Below are positions 23,554-32,945 of a stretch of 64,000 nucleotides of DNA, in pieces. Location of the stretch: contig NZ_MKIN01000019.1 of the NCBI RefSeq assembly GCF_001938985.1, positions 1 through 64,000 on the forward strand, written 5' to 3'. Position 1 is the first letter of the stretch; each line of letters begins with the position of its first letter. The position numbers and the translations under genes are program-made. The notes beneath the pieces were generated by a model that was not told where the DNA came from, did not search any database, and saw only the letters and a program-made list of their open reading frames with translations. This stretch comes from Gillisella taibaishanensis (GTDB lineage: Bacteria; Pseudomonadota; Alphaproteobacteria; Rhizobiales; Rhizobiaceae).

Positions 23554-25194
23554 ATGAACGCCGTCGCACCCGTCCTGCAGGTCGATATAGCCATCGTCGG
23601 CGCTGGACCCACGGGTCTTACGCTGGCCAATCTCCTGGGCGGCATGGGAGTTTCGGTCGCGCTTATCGAGCGGAATGTTACGACAGTGCAGGAGCCTAGA
23701 GCCGTGTCCATCGACGACGAATCGATGCGCACTATTCAGGCAATTGGCCTGGACAAGGCCGTGGAGAAAATTGTGGCGCGCGGCTATGGCTCACGCTACC
23801 TGTCCCCGGACGGTGACCTTTTTCTGACGGTTGAGCCAACCTCGCGTGATTATGGTTTCGATAAGCGCAACGCCTTTCAGCAGCCGGAGCTTGAAGCATT
23901 GCTGCGCGATGGCCTTTCTCGCTTCCCCAATGTGATCCAGCTGTTTGGCTGGGACATGCAGTCATTTTCTCAGGACGACCGCGGCGTTCAGGTGGAGTTG
24001 GCCAATGCATCGGGCGCAGGCCGCACCGTCACCGCAGGTTATATGGCGGCAGCCGATGGTGGGCGCTCGCCGACCCGAAGCAAGCTCGGTATTTCCCTGG
24101 TTGGCTCGACCTTTGCGGAACGGTGGCTGATTGTCGATCTGGTAAGGACAGAAAATCGCTTCCGCCACACCCAGGTTCATTGCGATCCCGCGCGTCCCTG
24201 CATTTCCCTGCCCGGCCCCAACAACATTCGCCGGTATGAGTTCATGCTACATGCCGGCGAAGACGACAAGGCCGTGACGGATGAAACCTTTGTGCGAGAT
24301 CTGCTCGCCCGCGTTGGTCCCGATCGGAATTGCGAATTCAAGCGCGTCAGGGTCTATACATTTCACGCCAGGCTTGCGGATCGCTGGCGGGATGGTCGCA
24401 TTCTGCTTGCGGGCGACGCTGCCCATCTCACGCCGCCATTTGCAGGACAGGGCATGAACAGTGGACTGCGCGACGCACACAATCTGGCCTGGAAACTGGC
24501 CGAAGCCGTCAAGGGCGACACCGTGCCTGAGGATCTGCTTGAGAGCTATGAAATCGAACGTCGGCCGCATGCCTGGGAAATGATCGAACTGGCGCTGAAG
24601 ATGGGGCAGGTCATGATGCCCACCAATCATCTCACGGCGTCGCTCACCCGTCTCGCGTTTCGTGCTCTTGGCCTCTACGCCCCTGCCCGCGATTATTTCG
24701 CCCAGATGCGTTACAAGCCGAAGCCAAGATTCCGCAAGGGGCTGCTCTGGCCGGACGGACGCTCGGAGAAGGAGACCATGGTAGGTCGCCTTGTCCCGCA
24801 ACCTGTTGTGGAAGACACAAGCCGCAACCGGGTGCTGTTGGATGAAATCCTGCCAGATCGGCCAACAGTTGTCATCTTCGATGAATTCCCCGACCGCGCC
24901 CTTGCCAAATCAGAGGTGGAGGCTCTTACGGATGCCGGCTTGCATGTGATTGGCCTGACGCCGGAATGGATGAACCCGATCGACGGAGACATTCCTGTCT
25001 ATCGCGATAGCAGCCGGCTGTTCAGCACCGAACAGATGCGACCCTATCTTGGTCATGCCCTGCTTTTACGGCGGGATCGCTATATTGCCGCAGCCGTTCC
25101 CGTCACGCGGATCGGAGAGTTGATCGACAAAGCTGCTGCCCTCGCGCCGTTCCCCGAGCAATTGGCCGAGGCGTCATTCGCGAATGCCTCATGA
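23554..25194 (+). CDS. FAD-dependent aromatic hydroxylase (MhpA-like)
   Basis: A 546-residue class A flavoprotein monooxygenase: the GxGxxG FAD motif I-V-G-A-G-P-T-G-L-T at about residues 14-23, the mid-motif containing D-G, and the second FAD motif G-R-I-L-L-A-G-D-A-A-H at about 282-292. It resembles 3-(3-hydroxyphenyl)propionate/3-hydroxycinnamate hydroxylases (MhpA) and would add a hydroxyl to a phenolic ring using NAD(P)H and O2. ATG 23554 follows GAGGAG. It sits 108 bp after the extradiol dioxygenase, so hydroxylation followed by ring opening is the likely order. Confidence 0.88.
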   Translation: MNAVAPVLQVDIAIVGAGPTGLTLANLLGGMGVSVALIERNVTTVQEPRAVSIDDESMRTIQAIGLDKAVEKIVARGYGSRYLSPDGDLFLTVEPTSRDYGFDKRNAFQQPELEALLRDGLSRFPNVIQLFGWDMQSFSQDDRGVQVELANASGAGRTVTAGYMAAADGGRSPTRSKLGISLVGSTFAERWLIVDLVRTENRFRHTQVHCDPARPCISLPGPNNIRRYEFMLHAGEDDKAVTDETFVRDLLARVGPDRNCEFKRVRVYTFHARLADRWRDGRILLAGDAAHLTPPFAGQGMNSGLRDAHNLAWKLAEAVKGDTVPEDLLESYEIERRPHAWEMIELALKMGQVMMPTNHLTASLTRLAFRALGLYAPARDYFAQMRYKPKPRFRKGLLWPDGRSEKETMVGRLVPQPVVEDTSRNRVLLDEILPDRPTVVIFDEFPDRALAKSEVEALTDAGLHVIGLTPEWMNPIDGDIPVYRDSSRLFSTEQMRPYLGHALLLRRDRYIAAAVPVTRIGELIDKAAALAPFPEQLAEASFANAS

Positions 25195-25267
25195 GCCGAG
25201 CGGACATCACAACTTTGACTCGGCCGTTCTCATTTCAACCGTAAGCGCCTGTGGCAGTGTTTTCATT

Positions 25268-25286
25268 ATTTCCGTTTTGTGGAAAA
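25268..25286. promoter_or_regulatory. Small palindrome upstream of the IclR gene
   Basis: TTTCC and GGAAA arms flank GTTTTGT in the AT-rich gap before the IclR gene. IclR proteins often bind such short palindromes and regulate themselves. The evidence is position and symmetry only. Confidence 0.3.
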
Positions 25287-25432
25287 TGCTTTAGGAGGAA
25301 TAATCCAGCGGGTTCAACGGACACTTTCTAATTTGTTCGTTGAATAGCAAGCTTTGGATGATCGTAAACGCAGATCGCGTTGGTGTTCTCCAACCCTTCA
25401 AACCGTTATTGAAGCGAATATCTGAGGCATGA

Positions 25433-26185
25433 ATGGCTGGACTTGAACGGTTTGTCGAAATCTTGCGGCTTTTCGACGAGCGCAAGCCGCATTGGACAAT
25501 TCAGGAAATGGCGGTAGCCGTGGATGTCCCCGCTAGCACCGTTTATCGCACGGTGCGCGAATTGGTCGGGCAAGGTTTTCTAGACCCATCGTTGGAGGCT
25601 CATTATCGACTGGGAGCCGCCTTTATCGAATTCGACCGACGTTTGAGAATATGCGATCCACTGATCCGGGAAGGCGAACCAATCCTTGCCGATGTACTGC
25701 AAAAATCCGAGATTGCTGGTGTCGCCATCATTGCGCGGCTTTATCGCGGCCAAGTCATCTGCGTTGCCGAAGCCCGGTCCCCCGGAGCGCATATCGAAAC
25801 AAGTTACGAGCGCGGCCGTCCGATGCCGATGATGCGTGGTGCAACTTCCAAGGCCATTCTTGCCCAACTGCCACGCGCCCGTCTTAACAAGATTCTCAGC
25901 GCGTCGGCTGAAGACCATGCGCTGCAGCAGGATAATATTGCTGCCCTGACCGCCATTCGTCGTCAGGGTTATGCCATCACTCGAGGCGAGGTCGATTCCG
26001 GCCTTGTCGGCATTTCAGTTGCGATCTCCTGTCCAGAGGTTGCCATCAACGCCAGCATGAGCCTCATCATCAAGGGGCAAGCCAGCAGCGGAGCCATTGA
26101 ACGCCGCTTGCTGATGACCCTGATGCCCGCAGCCGATCTGCTGGCGCAAAAGCTGCGTGCCGATCCTACCGGTCTGGCGAACTGA
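25433..26185 (+). CDS. IclR family transcriptional regulator
   Basis: A 250-residue regulator with an N-terminal winged HTH (W-T-I-Q-E-M-A-V-A-V-D-V-P-A-S-T-V-Y-R at about 22-40) and an IclR effector domain ending G-L-V-G-I-S-V-A-I and following strands. IclR proteins commonly control aromatic catabolism. It lies inside the locus, between the hydroxylase and aldehyde dehydrogenase genes, on the same strand with gaps on both sides. The palindrome at 22557-22579 is a candidate binding site. Confidence 0.92.
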   Translation: MAGLERFVEILRLFDERKPHWTIQEMAVAVDVPASTVYRTVRELVGQGFLDPSLEAHYRLGAAFIEFDRRLRICDPLIREGEPILADVLQKSEIAGVAIIARLYRGQVICVAEARSPGAHIETSYERGRPMPMMRGATSKAILAQLPRARLNKILSASAEDHALQQDNIAALTAIRRQGYAITRGEVDSGLVGISVAISCPEVAINASMSLIIKGQASSGAIERRLLMTLMPAADLLAQKLRADPTGLAN

Positions 26186-26563
26186 ATCGCTTGATTTCAA
26201 AAGCGTCGCAGACATCCCTTCGGTCCTGCGACCAGTTAATCCGCATCAACGTCCCGACCATTAATTGCAAAATCCGGGTCGCCGATTACTCCGCCACCAC
26301 TATTCTTCTTTTAATGCGCAACCCCTTCCAGGGCATGCGTCTTTGCACTTGATATCCGACTTTCTAAAATCTCTCCTGAAGAAAATTTTTGCAGTACAAA
26401 CTAATCAGATTATCATTTTTTAATAATAATAATTGACTTTTCTCAGGTTGCTCCTGTATCTTGGTTCACCAGAGGAGACTGCTTCATACCGACTTAGCAT
26501 ATTGACCGCGCCCGTTAACGCGACCGCTTAGCCGTGTCTGACAGCAACACAGAGGAGGATGCC
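26186..26563 (+). promoter_or_regulatory. Leader and promoter region of the aldehyde dehydrogenase gene
   Basis: A weak hairpin (GTCGCAG 26205-26211 with CTGCGAC 26226-26232) follows the IclR gene. Further on an AT-rich tract leads to TTGACT (26433-26438), an 18-bp spacer and TATCTT (26457-26462), which looks like a sigma-70 promoter for the downstream operon. No gene is seen. Confidence 0.45.
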
Positions 26564-28039
26564 TTGCAGCAAAACGTCAATCCACCCGTGCGCTTTGTTC
26601 AGACGTACGAAGACTTCTACGGCCAGTACATCGCTGGCCAGTGGATTGCTGGAAGCCAAGGCACCACGCTTCTTGATCGCAATCCTTTTGATGACACTGT
26701 CTTGGCCGAAATTGGCCAGGCCAGTCTGGCGGATCTCGATCGGGCGTTCGATGCCGCTAAGAAGGCGCAGCTCGATTGGGCGCGCTCGACTCCGGCAGAG
26801 CGGGCAGCGGTGTTTATGCAGGCCGTGTCTATCCTTGAAAACCGCAAGGAAGAGATTATCGACTGGCTGATCCGTGAGAGCGGCAGCACGCGGATTAAGG
26901 CTGGCATCGAGTGGAGCGCTGTGCGCTCCGGCATGTTAGAGGCCACAACCATTCCCAACGCGGCCCATGGCTATCTCATGCCTGTCGACAAACCTGGCAA
27001 GGAAGCGCGGGTTTACAAAAAGCCGGTCGGCGTTATCGGCGTGATCAGCCCTTGGAATTTCCCTCTGCATCTGTCGAACCGTTCCATTGCACCAGCGCTT
27101 GCGCTTGGCAATTCTGTCGTCCTCAAGCCTTCAAACGACACGCCTATTACCGGCGGATTGCTGTTGGCAAAGATTTATGAAGAAGCTGGCCTGCCGCCCG
27201 GCGTGTTAAATGTCGTGGTCGGCAGTTCTGCAATCATTGGCGACGCCTTCGTACGCCACGCCGTGCCGCGTGTTTTGACCTTCACCGGCTCCACGCCGGT
27301 CGGCCGCCATATTGCGAGGGTTGCAGGCGACTCACCCTTGCTCAAGCGCATCGGCCTTGAACTTGGCGGCAACGCCCCGCTGGTGGTTCTGGACGATGCT
27401 GATCTTGAAAAGGCTGTACAATCTGCCTTGATCGGTCGCTTCCTGCATCAAGGCCAGATTTGCATGAGCACCAACCGCATCATCGTTGATGCCTCGCTCT
27501 ATGACCGCTTCGTAGACGCTTACACGGAAGCAGCGAGAGCGGTGAAATACGGCGATCCCAATGCGCCAGACACCCTGATTGGCCCTCTTTGCAACGACAA
27601 CCAACTGCGCAGCGTTCAATCATCTATCGAACTCGCCCGAGCCAGCGGCTTCCGCGAATGTGTGTCCGGTGCCATCGAAGGCCGGGTCGTGCCGCCGCAC
27701 GTGTTTGCGGACGTGACCAACCATTCCGAATTTGCCCGCAATGAGATCTTTGGCCCAGTGGCCCCGCTCATTCGTGCCGCCAATGAGGAAGAGGCGCTCG
27801 CCTTTGCCAATGATACCGAATTCGGCCTCTCAAGCGCTGTCTTCACGCAGAACGAGGCCCGCGGCCTGGGCTTCGCCCAGCGCATCGAAGCGGGCATGAC
27901 ACATATAAACGACATCACCGTCCACGATTTTCCCCATGTGATGTTCGGGGGTGAAAAGAACTCTGGCCTCGGCCGTTTCAACGGCAAATGGATCATCGAA
28001 GAGTTCACGACGGACCATCTCATTACAGTTCAGCGGTAG
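26564..28039 (+). CDS. Aldehyde dehydrogenase (aromatic-aldehyde type)
   Basis: About 491 residues of the NAD(P)-dependent ALDH fold: W-N-F-P motif, T-F-T-G-S-T-P-V-G, the catalytic Glu in L-E-L-G-G-N-A-P and the catalytic Cys in G-Q-I-C-M-S. It resembles benzaldehyde/salicylaldehyde-type dehydrogenases. I place the start at TTG 26564 because GAGGAGG (26552-26558) is correctly spaced before it; GTG 26534 in the same frame has no ribosome site. In this locus it probably oxidises an aldehyde formed from a side chain or after ring opening. It is followed by a transporter gene. Confidence 0.88.
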   Translation: MQQNVNPPVRFVQTYEDFYGQYIAGQWIAGSQGTTLLDRNPFDDTVLAEIGQASLADLDRAFDAAKKAQLDWARSTPAERAAVFMQAVSILENRKEEIIDWLIRESGSTRIKAGIEWSAVRSGMLEATTIPNAAHGYLMPVDKPGKEARVYKKPVGVIGVISPWNFPLHLSNRSIAPALALGNSVVLKPSNDTPITGGLLLAKIYEEAGLPPGVLNVVVGSSAIIGDAFVRHAVPRVLTFTGSTPVGRHIARVAGDSPLLKRIGLELGGNAPLVVLDDADLEKAVQSALIGRFLHQGQICMSTNRIIVDASLYDRFVDAYTEAARAVKYGDPNAPDTLIGPLCNDNQLRSVQSSIELARASGFRECVSGAIEGRVVPPHVFADVTNHSEFARNEIFGPVAPLIRAANEEEALAFANDTEFGLSSAVFTQNEARGLGFAQRIEAGMTHINDITVHDFPHVMFGGEKNSGLGRFNGKWIIEEFTTDHLITVQR

Positions 28040-28158
28040 GGCTGAGGCCAGCGTTGTCGGGTGTCGCTTGAGGAGAGTGGCACCTGGATCGTCATAACCA
28101 CCGGGAGCGGCACGGCACGCTGGTCCGGAATGCGATCGTGTGCCGCCAGGAGGAGAAT

Positions 28159-29373
28159 ATGCAACAAAGAATAGCAGGAATCCGTCAGGGGCTGCTTTTG
28201 GTGGCAATCGCGTGGTTGGCACCCATCGGATCGACGCTTTTCGCGCCAGTCCTGCCGCACATGATCGACCATTTTTCAGCCGTGCCTCATGCGGCTCTGC
28301 TGGCGCCGGTGGCACTGGTCACACCTGCGCTGCTCGTCGCTCTGCTGGCTCCAGTCGCAGGCTTATTGGCTGACCGCTTTGGTCGCAGGCGCCTGCTGAT
28401 GGTGGCGCTCGCCCTTTACGCTGTTGCCGGCGTGTTGCCTTACTGGATCGACAACCTCTATGTCATCATCCTCACACGCATGGTGGTCGGCGTTGCCGAG
28501 GCTGGCGTTATGACCGTTAGCACAGCGCTGATCTGCGATTACTTCACCGGCGACCGACGGGCGCATTGGCTCTCCGTTCAATTTGGTTCGGCGTCACTCG
28601 TCGCCATTTTCTGTTTCGCGCTGGCCGGTTTTCTGGGATCCTTTGACTGGCGTGCCCCCTTTCTGGTCTACGGCGGCACGGCCCTGTTTATCCCGCTGGC
28701 GCTCGCCGTCTTGTTTGAGCCAGCCCGTGCCGCCGAACCGGAACAAAGGGCCGCAGTGGAGACGGTACGGCTCCTGAGCGCGCGCGTTGTCGGTTGCCTT
28801 GCGCTTACGCTTATCTGTGGCGCATTGTTCTATGTAACGCCGGTGCACATTTCTTTGGTCCTGAGCGAGCGCGGCATTTCCGATCCGCAAATATTGGGAC
28901 TTGCCAGCGCCATCGGCGCCATGGGTGCGGTCGCCGGAGCAGCTTTGTTTCGCCTGCTGTCGCGGCGCGCAATCGGCGCGCTCCTGACCGGCGCAATGGC
29001 GCTTCAGGCAGCTGGTTACGGCCTGTTGTACACTCAGCCCTCCCTGTCCGGCACGGTCATCGGCATGTTCGTCAACAATATTGGATGCGGCATTTCCCTG
29101 CCGTTGGTTCTTGCGTTGACCATGAGCAAGCTGCCTGACGCTTATCGCGGGCGTGCCTCGGGGATCTGGACGTCGATGTTCTTCATCGGTCAGTTTTCCT
29201 GCCCGCTGATGATCGGTGTGGCCTCCGCCGCAGCCGGTGGCATGGTCGCAACTATGGGCGTCTTGGCCAGCATTACCGGCGTCGCCGCCCTTCTTCTGCT
29301 GGCGACATCGATCTTCGGAAGGTCGCTACGGCAGCCGGTCACGACGGGTGCAGCTCCAATACCAATGCATTAA
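28159..29373 (+). CDS. MFS transporter
   Basis: About 404 residues with 12 predicted membrane segments. The loop 2-3 signature G-L-L-A-D-R-F-G-R-R-R-L (about residues 70-81) is the major facilitator hallmark. ATG 28159 has AGGAGGAG upstream; GTG 28138 is a poor alternative. It lies between the aldehyde dehydrogenase and an outer-membrane channel gene, so uptake of the aromatic substrate or release of a product is the likely job. Confidence 0.9.
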   Translation: MQQRIAGIRQGLLLVAIAWLAPIGSTLFAPVLPHMIDHFSAVPHAALLAPVALVTPALLVALLAPVAGLLADRFGRRRLLMVALALYAVAGVLPYWIDNLYVIILTRMVVGVAEAGVMTVSTALICDYFTGDRRAHWLSVQFGSASLVAIFCFALAGFLGSFDWRAPFLVYGGTALFIPLALAVLFEPARAAEPEQRAAVETVRLLSARVVGCLALTLICGALFYVTPVHISLVLSERGISDPQILGLASAIGAMGAVAGAALFRLLSRRAIGALLTGAMALQAAGYGLLYTQPSLSGTVIGMFVNNIGCGISLPLVLALTMSKLPDAYRGRASGIWTSMFFIGQFSCPLMIGVASAAAGGMVATMGVLASITGVAALLLLATSIFGRSLRQPVTTGAAPIPMH

Positions 29374-29398
29374 ACGAGAGATAAGGGGGGTACATACA

Positions 29399-30418
29399 GT
29401 GAAGACAACAACCATGGCGAGGCGCCTTGCCGAATATTGTCTACTTTTCGGCCTGTTCGGGGCTGAAGCATCCGCAGCCGAGTTTTATCAGACCTCGACA
29501 CCTGGCGCGACCTCGGACATCCGCGCAGCCGAACTGCCGCCGGAATCAGGTTTCTACGCCATCGGCGGTGTTTGGGGCAATTGGCGCAACCGGTTGAACG
29601 ACGGCAGTGGCAATGAAATATTTCCTGATACCAGCGAACGTCTCTTCCAGGGTCAGTTGGGTGGGATGTACGTCTATCCCGGTGAAATATTGGGTGGGCG
29701 CGTCGCCTCTTCCTTGATCTTCATCTATGGCGAGCACGACCTGACGATTACCAAAACCACGCCGGCGCGGCTGAGTAACAAAAACACTGGCCTTTTCGAT
29801 GCCTATTCTGATCTCTTCTTCTGGTCGAAGAGCTGGTATGATGGTCCACCTCCGACAGCCGCGGGTCAACCCCAGCCGAGCCCTGATTTCGTGCCCCCCA
29901 TGCCTGTTGGTCTAACCCTCGGGTTTGGTCTCGGCGTCACGGCACCGATCGGCAAGTTCGACAACGCGGCCGTCGGCAATCCCGGCTTCCATAATTGGGT
30001 TCTCTCCCCAAACGCCGCAGTGACCTATCGCACCAAACCAATCCTGCTCGATGCCACTGAATTTTCGGCGCGGGTCTTTTACAACCACAACTTCGACCGT
30101 GACGACTCCACCGGTGGCTTCACCTATCGTGACGGCGACTACATCTCTGCTGATTTCGCCGTCACGGAACGCTATAACCGCTACCAGTTCGGTCTTGCCG
30201 GAAACATCAAATGGCAAATTGAAGACGACGAGGGTTCACCCGCAGTCTCGCCCACTGACGGACGACGCCATAAATCAATCCGCCTTGGCCCGATTATTGC
30301 AGTCGATTTCCCTGAGTATCGCACGACCGTCAGCTTGAAATATTTGACTGACGTTTACACCCGTAATGCCTTTGAAGGCGACTATCTGCAACTCAGTTTC
30401 ATTCGTAAGATTTGGTAG
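29399..30418 (+). CDS. Outer-membrane channel (phenol meta-pathway transporter-like)
   Basis: About 339 residues with a signal peptide (hydrophobic L-L-F-G-L-F-G then A-S-A-A-E) and alternating beta-strand pattern ending in an aromatic residue (I-R-K-I-W), as outer-membrane barrels do. It resembles the COG4313/SphA group of channels linked to aromatic degradation. GTG 29399 lies after GGGGGG; ATG 29414 is an alternative. It is the last gene of the aromatic locus and would let hydrophobic aromatics through the outer membrane. Confidence 0.8.
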   Translation: MKTTTMARRLAEYCLLFGLFGAEASAAEFYQTSTPGATSDIRAAELPPESGFYAIGGVWGNWRNRLNDGSGNEIFPDTSERLFQGQLGGMYVYPGEILGGRVASSLIFIYGEHDLTITKTTPARLSNKNTGLFDAYSDLFFWSKSWYDGPPPTAAGQPQPSPDFVPPMPVGLTLGFGLGVTAPIGKFDNAAVGNPGFHNWVLSPNAAVTYRTKPILLDATEFSARVFYNHNFDRDDSTGGFTYRDGDYISADFAVTERYNRYQFGLAGNIKWQIEDDEGSPAVSPTDGRRHKSIRLGPIIAVDFPEYRTTVSLKYLTDVYTRNAFEGDYLQLSFIRKIW

Positions 30419-30529
30419 GGAGAATTAAAAATGCTCCTTGAAACATCAAAACGAACCGGCAGCAGCGGTCAGGTAGCGAGACCATCTTCAAAAGATACTT
30501 CCGCTACACTGAGTGCCAAACTGGCGTCT

Positions 30530-31741
30530 TCAGGACCGGTTGAAGGTCTCATCAAGCGCGTGCTTGATATCCGCGATTAGGTCCTGCGGGTCCTCAAGGC
30601 CAATGGAAAGACGCAGGTGACCATACTTCTGAAAGTTTAGTGGATAGCGTTCGGCCCCGCCGCGGCCGCTTCCTCCAACATGGACAATCAGCGTTTCATC
30701 ATGACCGAGTGAAACAGCCGAAGTTATAACCTGGAGATTGGCGACAAAGCGGTTCTGAGCGTCTGGATCACCGTCCACGGCGAAGGCCATCACTGCACCA
30801 TAACCTTTGCCGTGAAACTGCGCCTTTGCCAGCTGATGCTGGTCGTGGCTCTCAAGTCCGGGATAGGTGACATAGGCAACATGCTTCTCACCAGAGAGAT
30901 AAGTTGCAATGGTCTGTGCGGTGGCGAACTGCTGCTTGAGGCGCAAAGGCAGGGTGACCGACCCACGGGTGATGAGCCAGGCATTGAAGGGCGAAATAGT
31001 TCCGCCGAGATCGACGAGGGCATCCGCCTTCACATGATGGATCAGATCCTTGGACGCAATCACCGCCCCACCCATCGCGTCACCATGGCCATTGATGTAT
31101 TTGGTCAGGGAATGGATGACAAGATCAGCCCCAAGTGCCAGCGGCCGGAAGAACGGTGGAGGGGTAAAGGTTGAATCCACAGACAGAAGGGCACCGGCAC
31201 TCTTGGCGATGGAAGCAAGCGTCGCGATATCAGCGACCTTTGTGGTCGGGTTCGCAATCGTCTCGGTGTGGATCAGCTTGGTGTTAGGCCGGACGGCGGC
31301 CCTGACCGCATCCATATCGCCCATATCGACGAAAGTGGCCTCGATATTGTAGCGTTGCGGCAGGAGTTCGGCAAAAAGCCGCCAAACCGCTTCATAAGTC
31401 ACGTCGCCGACGATTACATGATCGCCGCTCTTCAGGAATGTGAAGAACACAGCATGAAGCGCGGCGACACCGGTTGCGAAGACGGCTGCGTCCTCGCCGC
31501 CTTCCATGGCCGCGAGCTTACGCTGCAAGCAGATCTGATTGTGCCCGGAATTTCGGGTGTAGGAGGGCGCCTCGGTATCTGACCAGTCCATGGTCGAGGG
31601 ATCGTAGGGAAGAAGATACGAATTCGCCATGACGATGGGCGTGCGTATCGCACCTGACGTCTGGTCAATCTCGTTGCCGCCATGCACCGAAAGCGTTTCG
31701 AAGGCGAGCGTTGAAAGCTCATGCTTGTTTGGTCTGGACAT
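30530..31741 (-). CDS. Cys/Met metabolism PLP enzyme (cystathionine gamma-lyase/synthase family)
   Basis: A 403-residue fold-type I PLP enzyme with the family marks Y-T-R-N-S-G, A-V-F-A-T-G-V-A-A, a PLP-binding Asp in S-V-D-S-T-F, and the lysine in H-S-L-T-K-Y-I-N-G-H-G-D. Such enzymes make or split cystathionine, methionine or related thioethers. It is convergent with the outer-membrane channel gene. The permease relic upstream on the same strand suggests the gene was once in an amino-acid uptake operon. Confidence 0.9.
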   Translation of the reverse strand: MSRPNKHELSTLAFETLSVHGGNEIDQTSGAIRTPIVMANSYLLPYDPSTMDWSDTEAPSYTRNSGHNQICLQRKLAAMEGGEDAAVFATGVAALHAVFFTFLKSGDHVIVGDVTYEAVWRLFAELLPQRYNIEATFVDMGDMDAVRAAVRPNTKLIHTETIANPTTKVADIATLASIAKSAGALLSVDSTFTPPPFFRPLALGADLVIHSLTKYINGHGDAMGGAVIASKDLIHHVKADALVDLGGTISPFNAWLITRGSVTLPLRLKQQFATAQTIATYLSGEKHVAYVTYPGLESHDQHQLAKAQFHGKGYGAVMAFAVDGDPDAQNRFVANLQVITSAVSLGHDETLIVHVGGSGRGGAERYPLNFQKYGHLRLSIGLEDPQDLIADIKHALDETFNRS

Positions 31742-31779
31742 GTCGTTGCCTCTGGTTTTGGTCTCAGTCGTGACCGGCT

Positions 31780-31963
31780 CTATCGACGCGACGGCACGGC
31801 ATTTTCAAGTTTCTGGAAAGCCCTAGCGATGAAGAAAGTCACTACGACATAGAAGAGGGTGACGAGAAGCATTGGTTTGCAGACAAGCCGAGTATCCTGT
31901 CGGATCTTGTAGGCCGCGCCATAAATGTCCATCACCGTCACTGAAAAGACGATCGGTATGGCT
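31780..31963 (-). pseudogene. Amino-acid ABC transporter permease, C-terminal relic
   Basis: The minus-strand frame ending at TAG (31780-31782) reads V-M-D-I-Y-G-A-A-Y-K-I, then a hydrophobic helix L-L-V-T-L-F-Y-V-V-V-T-F-F-I-A-R, ending Q-K-L-E-N-A-V-P-S-R-R. This is the usual tail of HisM/GlnP-type polar amino-acid permeases. The first about 170 residues are missing. It lies just before the Cys/Met lyase gene and probably is what remains of its transporter. Confidence 0.65.
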
Positions 31964-32215
31964 TAGAGTTGAAGCACCCCTTCTCCGGCGAAGGTAGGAA
32001 GCCGATCCCTATGGCACGCGTAGGTCAGGATGCATTGTTCCTCCTTTGCGACGCGACCAACACCCGTTTCTCCGGGCGAAGCTTCGCTGCTGCCGCGCCG
32101 CCACGACGGAAATCGTCGGTTTAATGTCAGGGGTCCGGTTTGTCAGTCGCCCTTCGACGGTGACATCCCTCCATCATGCAATATTGACTTCCACCGCCGA
32201 GTCCGGCGTCGTCTC
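31964..32215. other. Gap between permease relic and B3/B4 gene
   Basis: No gene, repeat or RNA motif could be supported here. It probably holds the deletion joint of the permease operon. Confidence 0.4.
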
Positions 32216-32902
32216 CTATGCCACGACGAGTTTCTGTCTATAGACTTCGCAGCCAGGCGCCAGCTGCTGAAGCCCACTCACCAGCATGTTGGCGGCCTCT
32301 TCCAGCGCCTCTTCCGGCATGGTCGCCAAGCTCTCGAGAATGAACCACATCCGGCCCCCGATTGAATCGAGGCGTGTGCGCGTTCCCTGCCTCCAGTTCC
32401 AACGACGGCACGTCACACCGATGTCATCGCGCCAGACCACTTCACCTGTAGACGGGTGTTCAACGATCGCGTCGCCGTTTGCAACCGTATCAAAGGCTTC
32501 CGTGCCCGCGGCAACTGACAGCCGTGGCCGACCCACATAAGCGTCGAAATTTTCGCCGCCGACCGGAACTGCAAATCTTAAGCTCACAGCGTTATAAAGA
32601 TCAACGAGTGGGTTGATCGATGGAAGACGACCGTCTTTTTCCACCCGCTTTTTCAGCGCCTGAGCAGAACAGGGCGTCCGGTTGGGCTTTGCGCCAAAGC
32701 GGGTATAAACTTCGGCCCAGGAGGCAAGATGTGCATCCGCCCATTGCGGTCCGCCGGTGCGAACGAAATCACAGGCTTCCCCGAGAAAGTCGTTGCTGAT
32801 TTTGCCGCGCGGGGCATCTTTGGCGTCAACCAGAATGCTGATCGCTCGAAAGTCCGGTGCAATTTTTTTGATATCGGTGTCGATCACCGGAAAATCCAAC
32901 AT
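32216..32902 (-). CDS. B3/B4 domain protein (Phe-tRNA synthetase beta-like)
   Basis: A 228-residue protein resembling the free-standing B3/B4 (tRNA-editing-like) domain of phenylalanyl-tRNA synthetase beta: F-G-A-K-P-N-R-T-P-C-S, then P-S-I-N-P-L-V-D-L-Y-N-A-V-S-L, the common core of the family. It may edit mischarged tRNA or bind an amino acid; the function of solo copies is not settled. It is divergent from an XRE-cupin regulator that may control it. Confidence 0.85.
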   Translation of the reverse strand: MLDFPVIDTDIKKIAPDFRAISILVDAKDAPRGKISNDFLGEACDFVRTGGPQWADAHLASWAEVYTRFGAKPNRTPCSAQALKKRVEKDGRLPSINPLVDLYNAVSLRFAVPVGGENFDAYVGRPRLSVAAGTEAFDTVANGDAIVEHPSTGEVVWRDDIGVTCRRWNWRQGTRTRLDSIGGRMWFILESLATMPEEALEEAANMLVSGLQQLAPGCEVYRQKLVVA

Positions 32903-32945
32903 GCCCTCTAGCTCCCATTGACCAGTTTAGTCTACAATACCGACC

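Noticed and set aside
31742-31830. SAM-type riboswitch before the Cys/Met lyase gene
   Set aside because: The leader is short and filled by the permease relic, and no SAM-I or SAM-II core motifs are visible.
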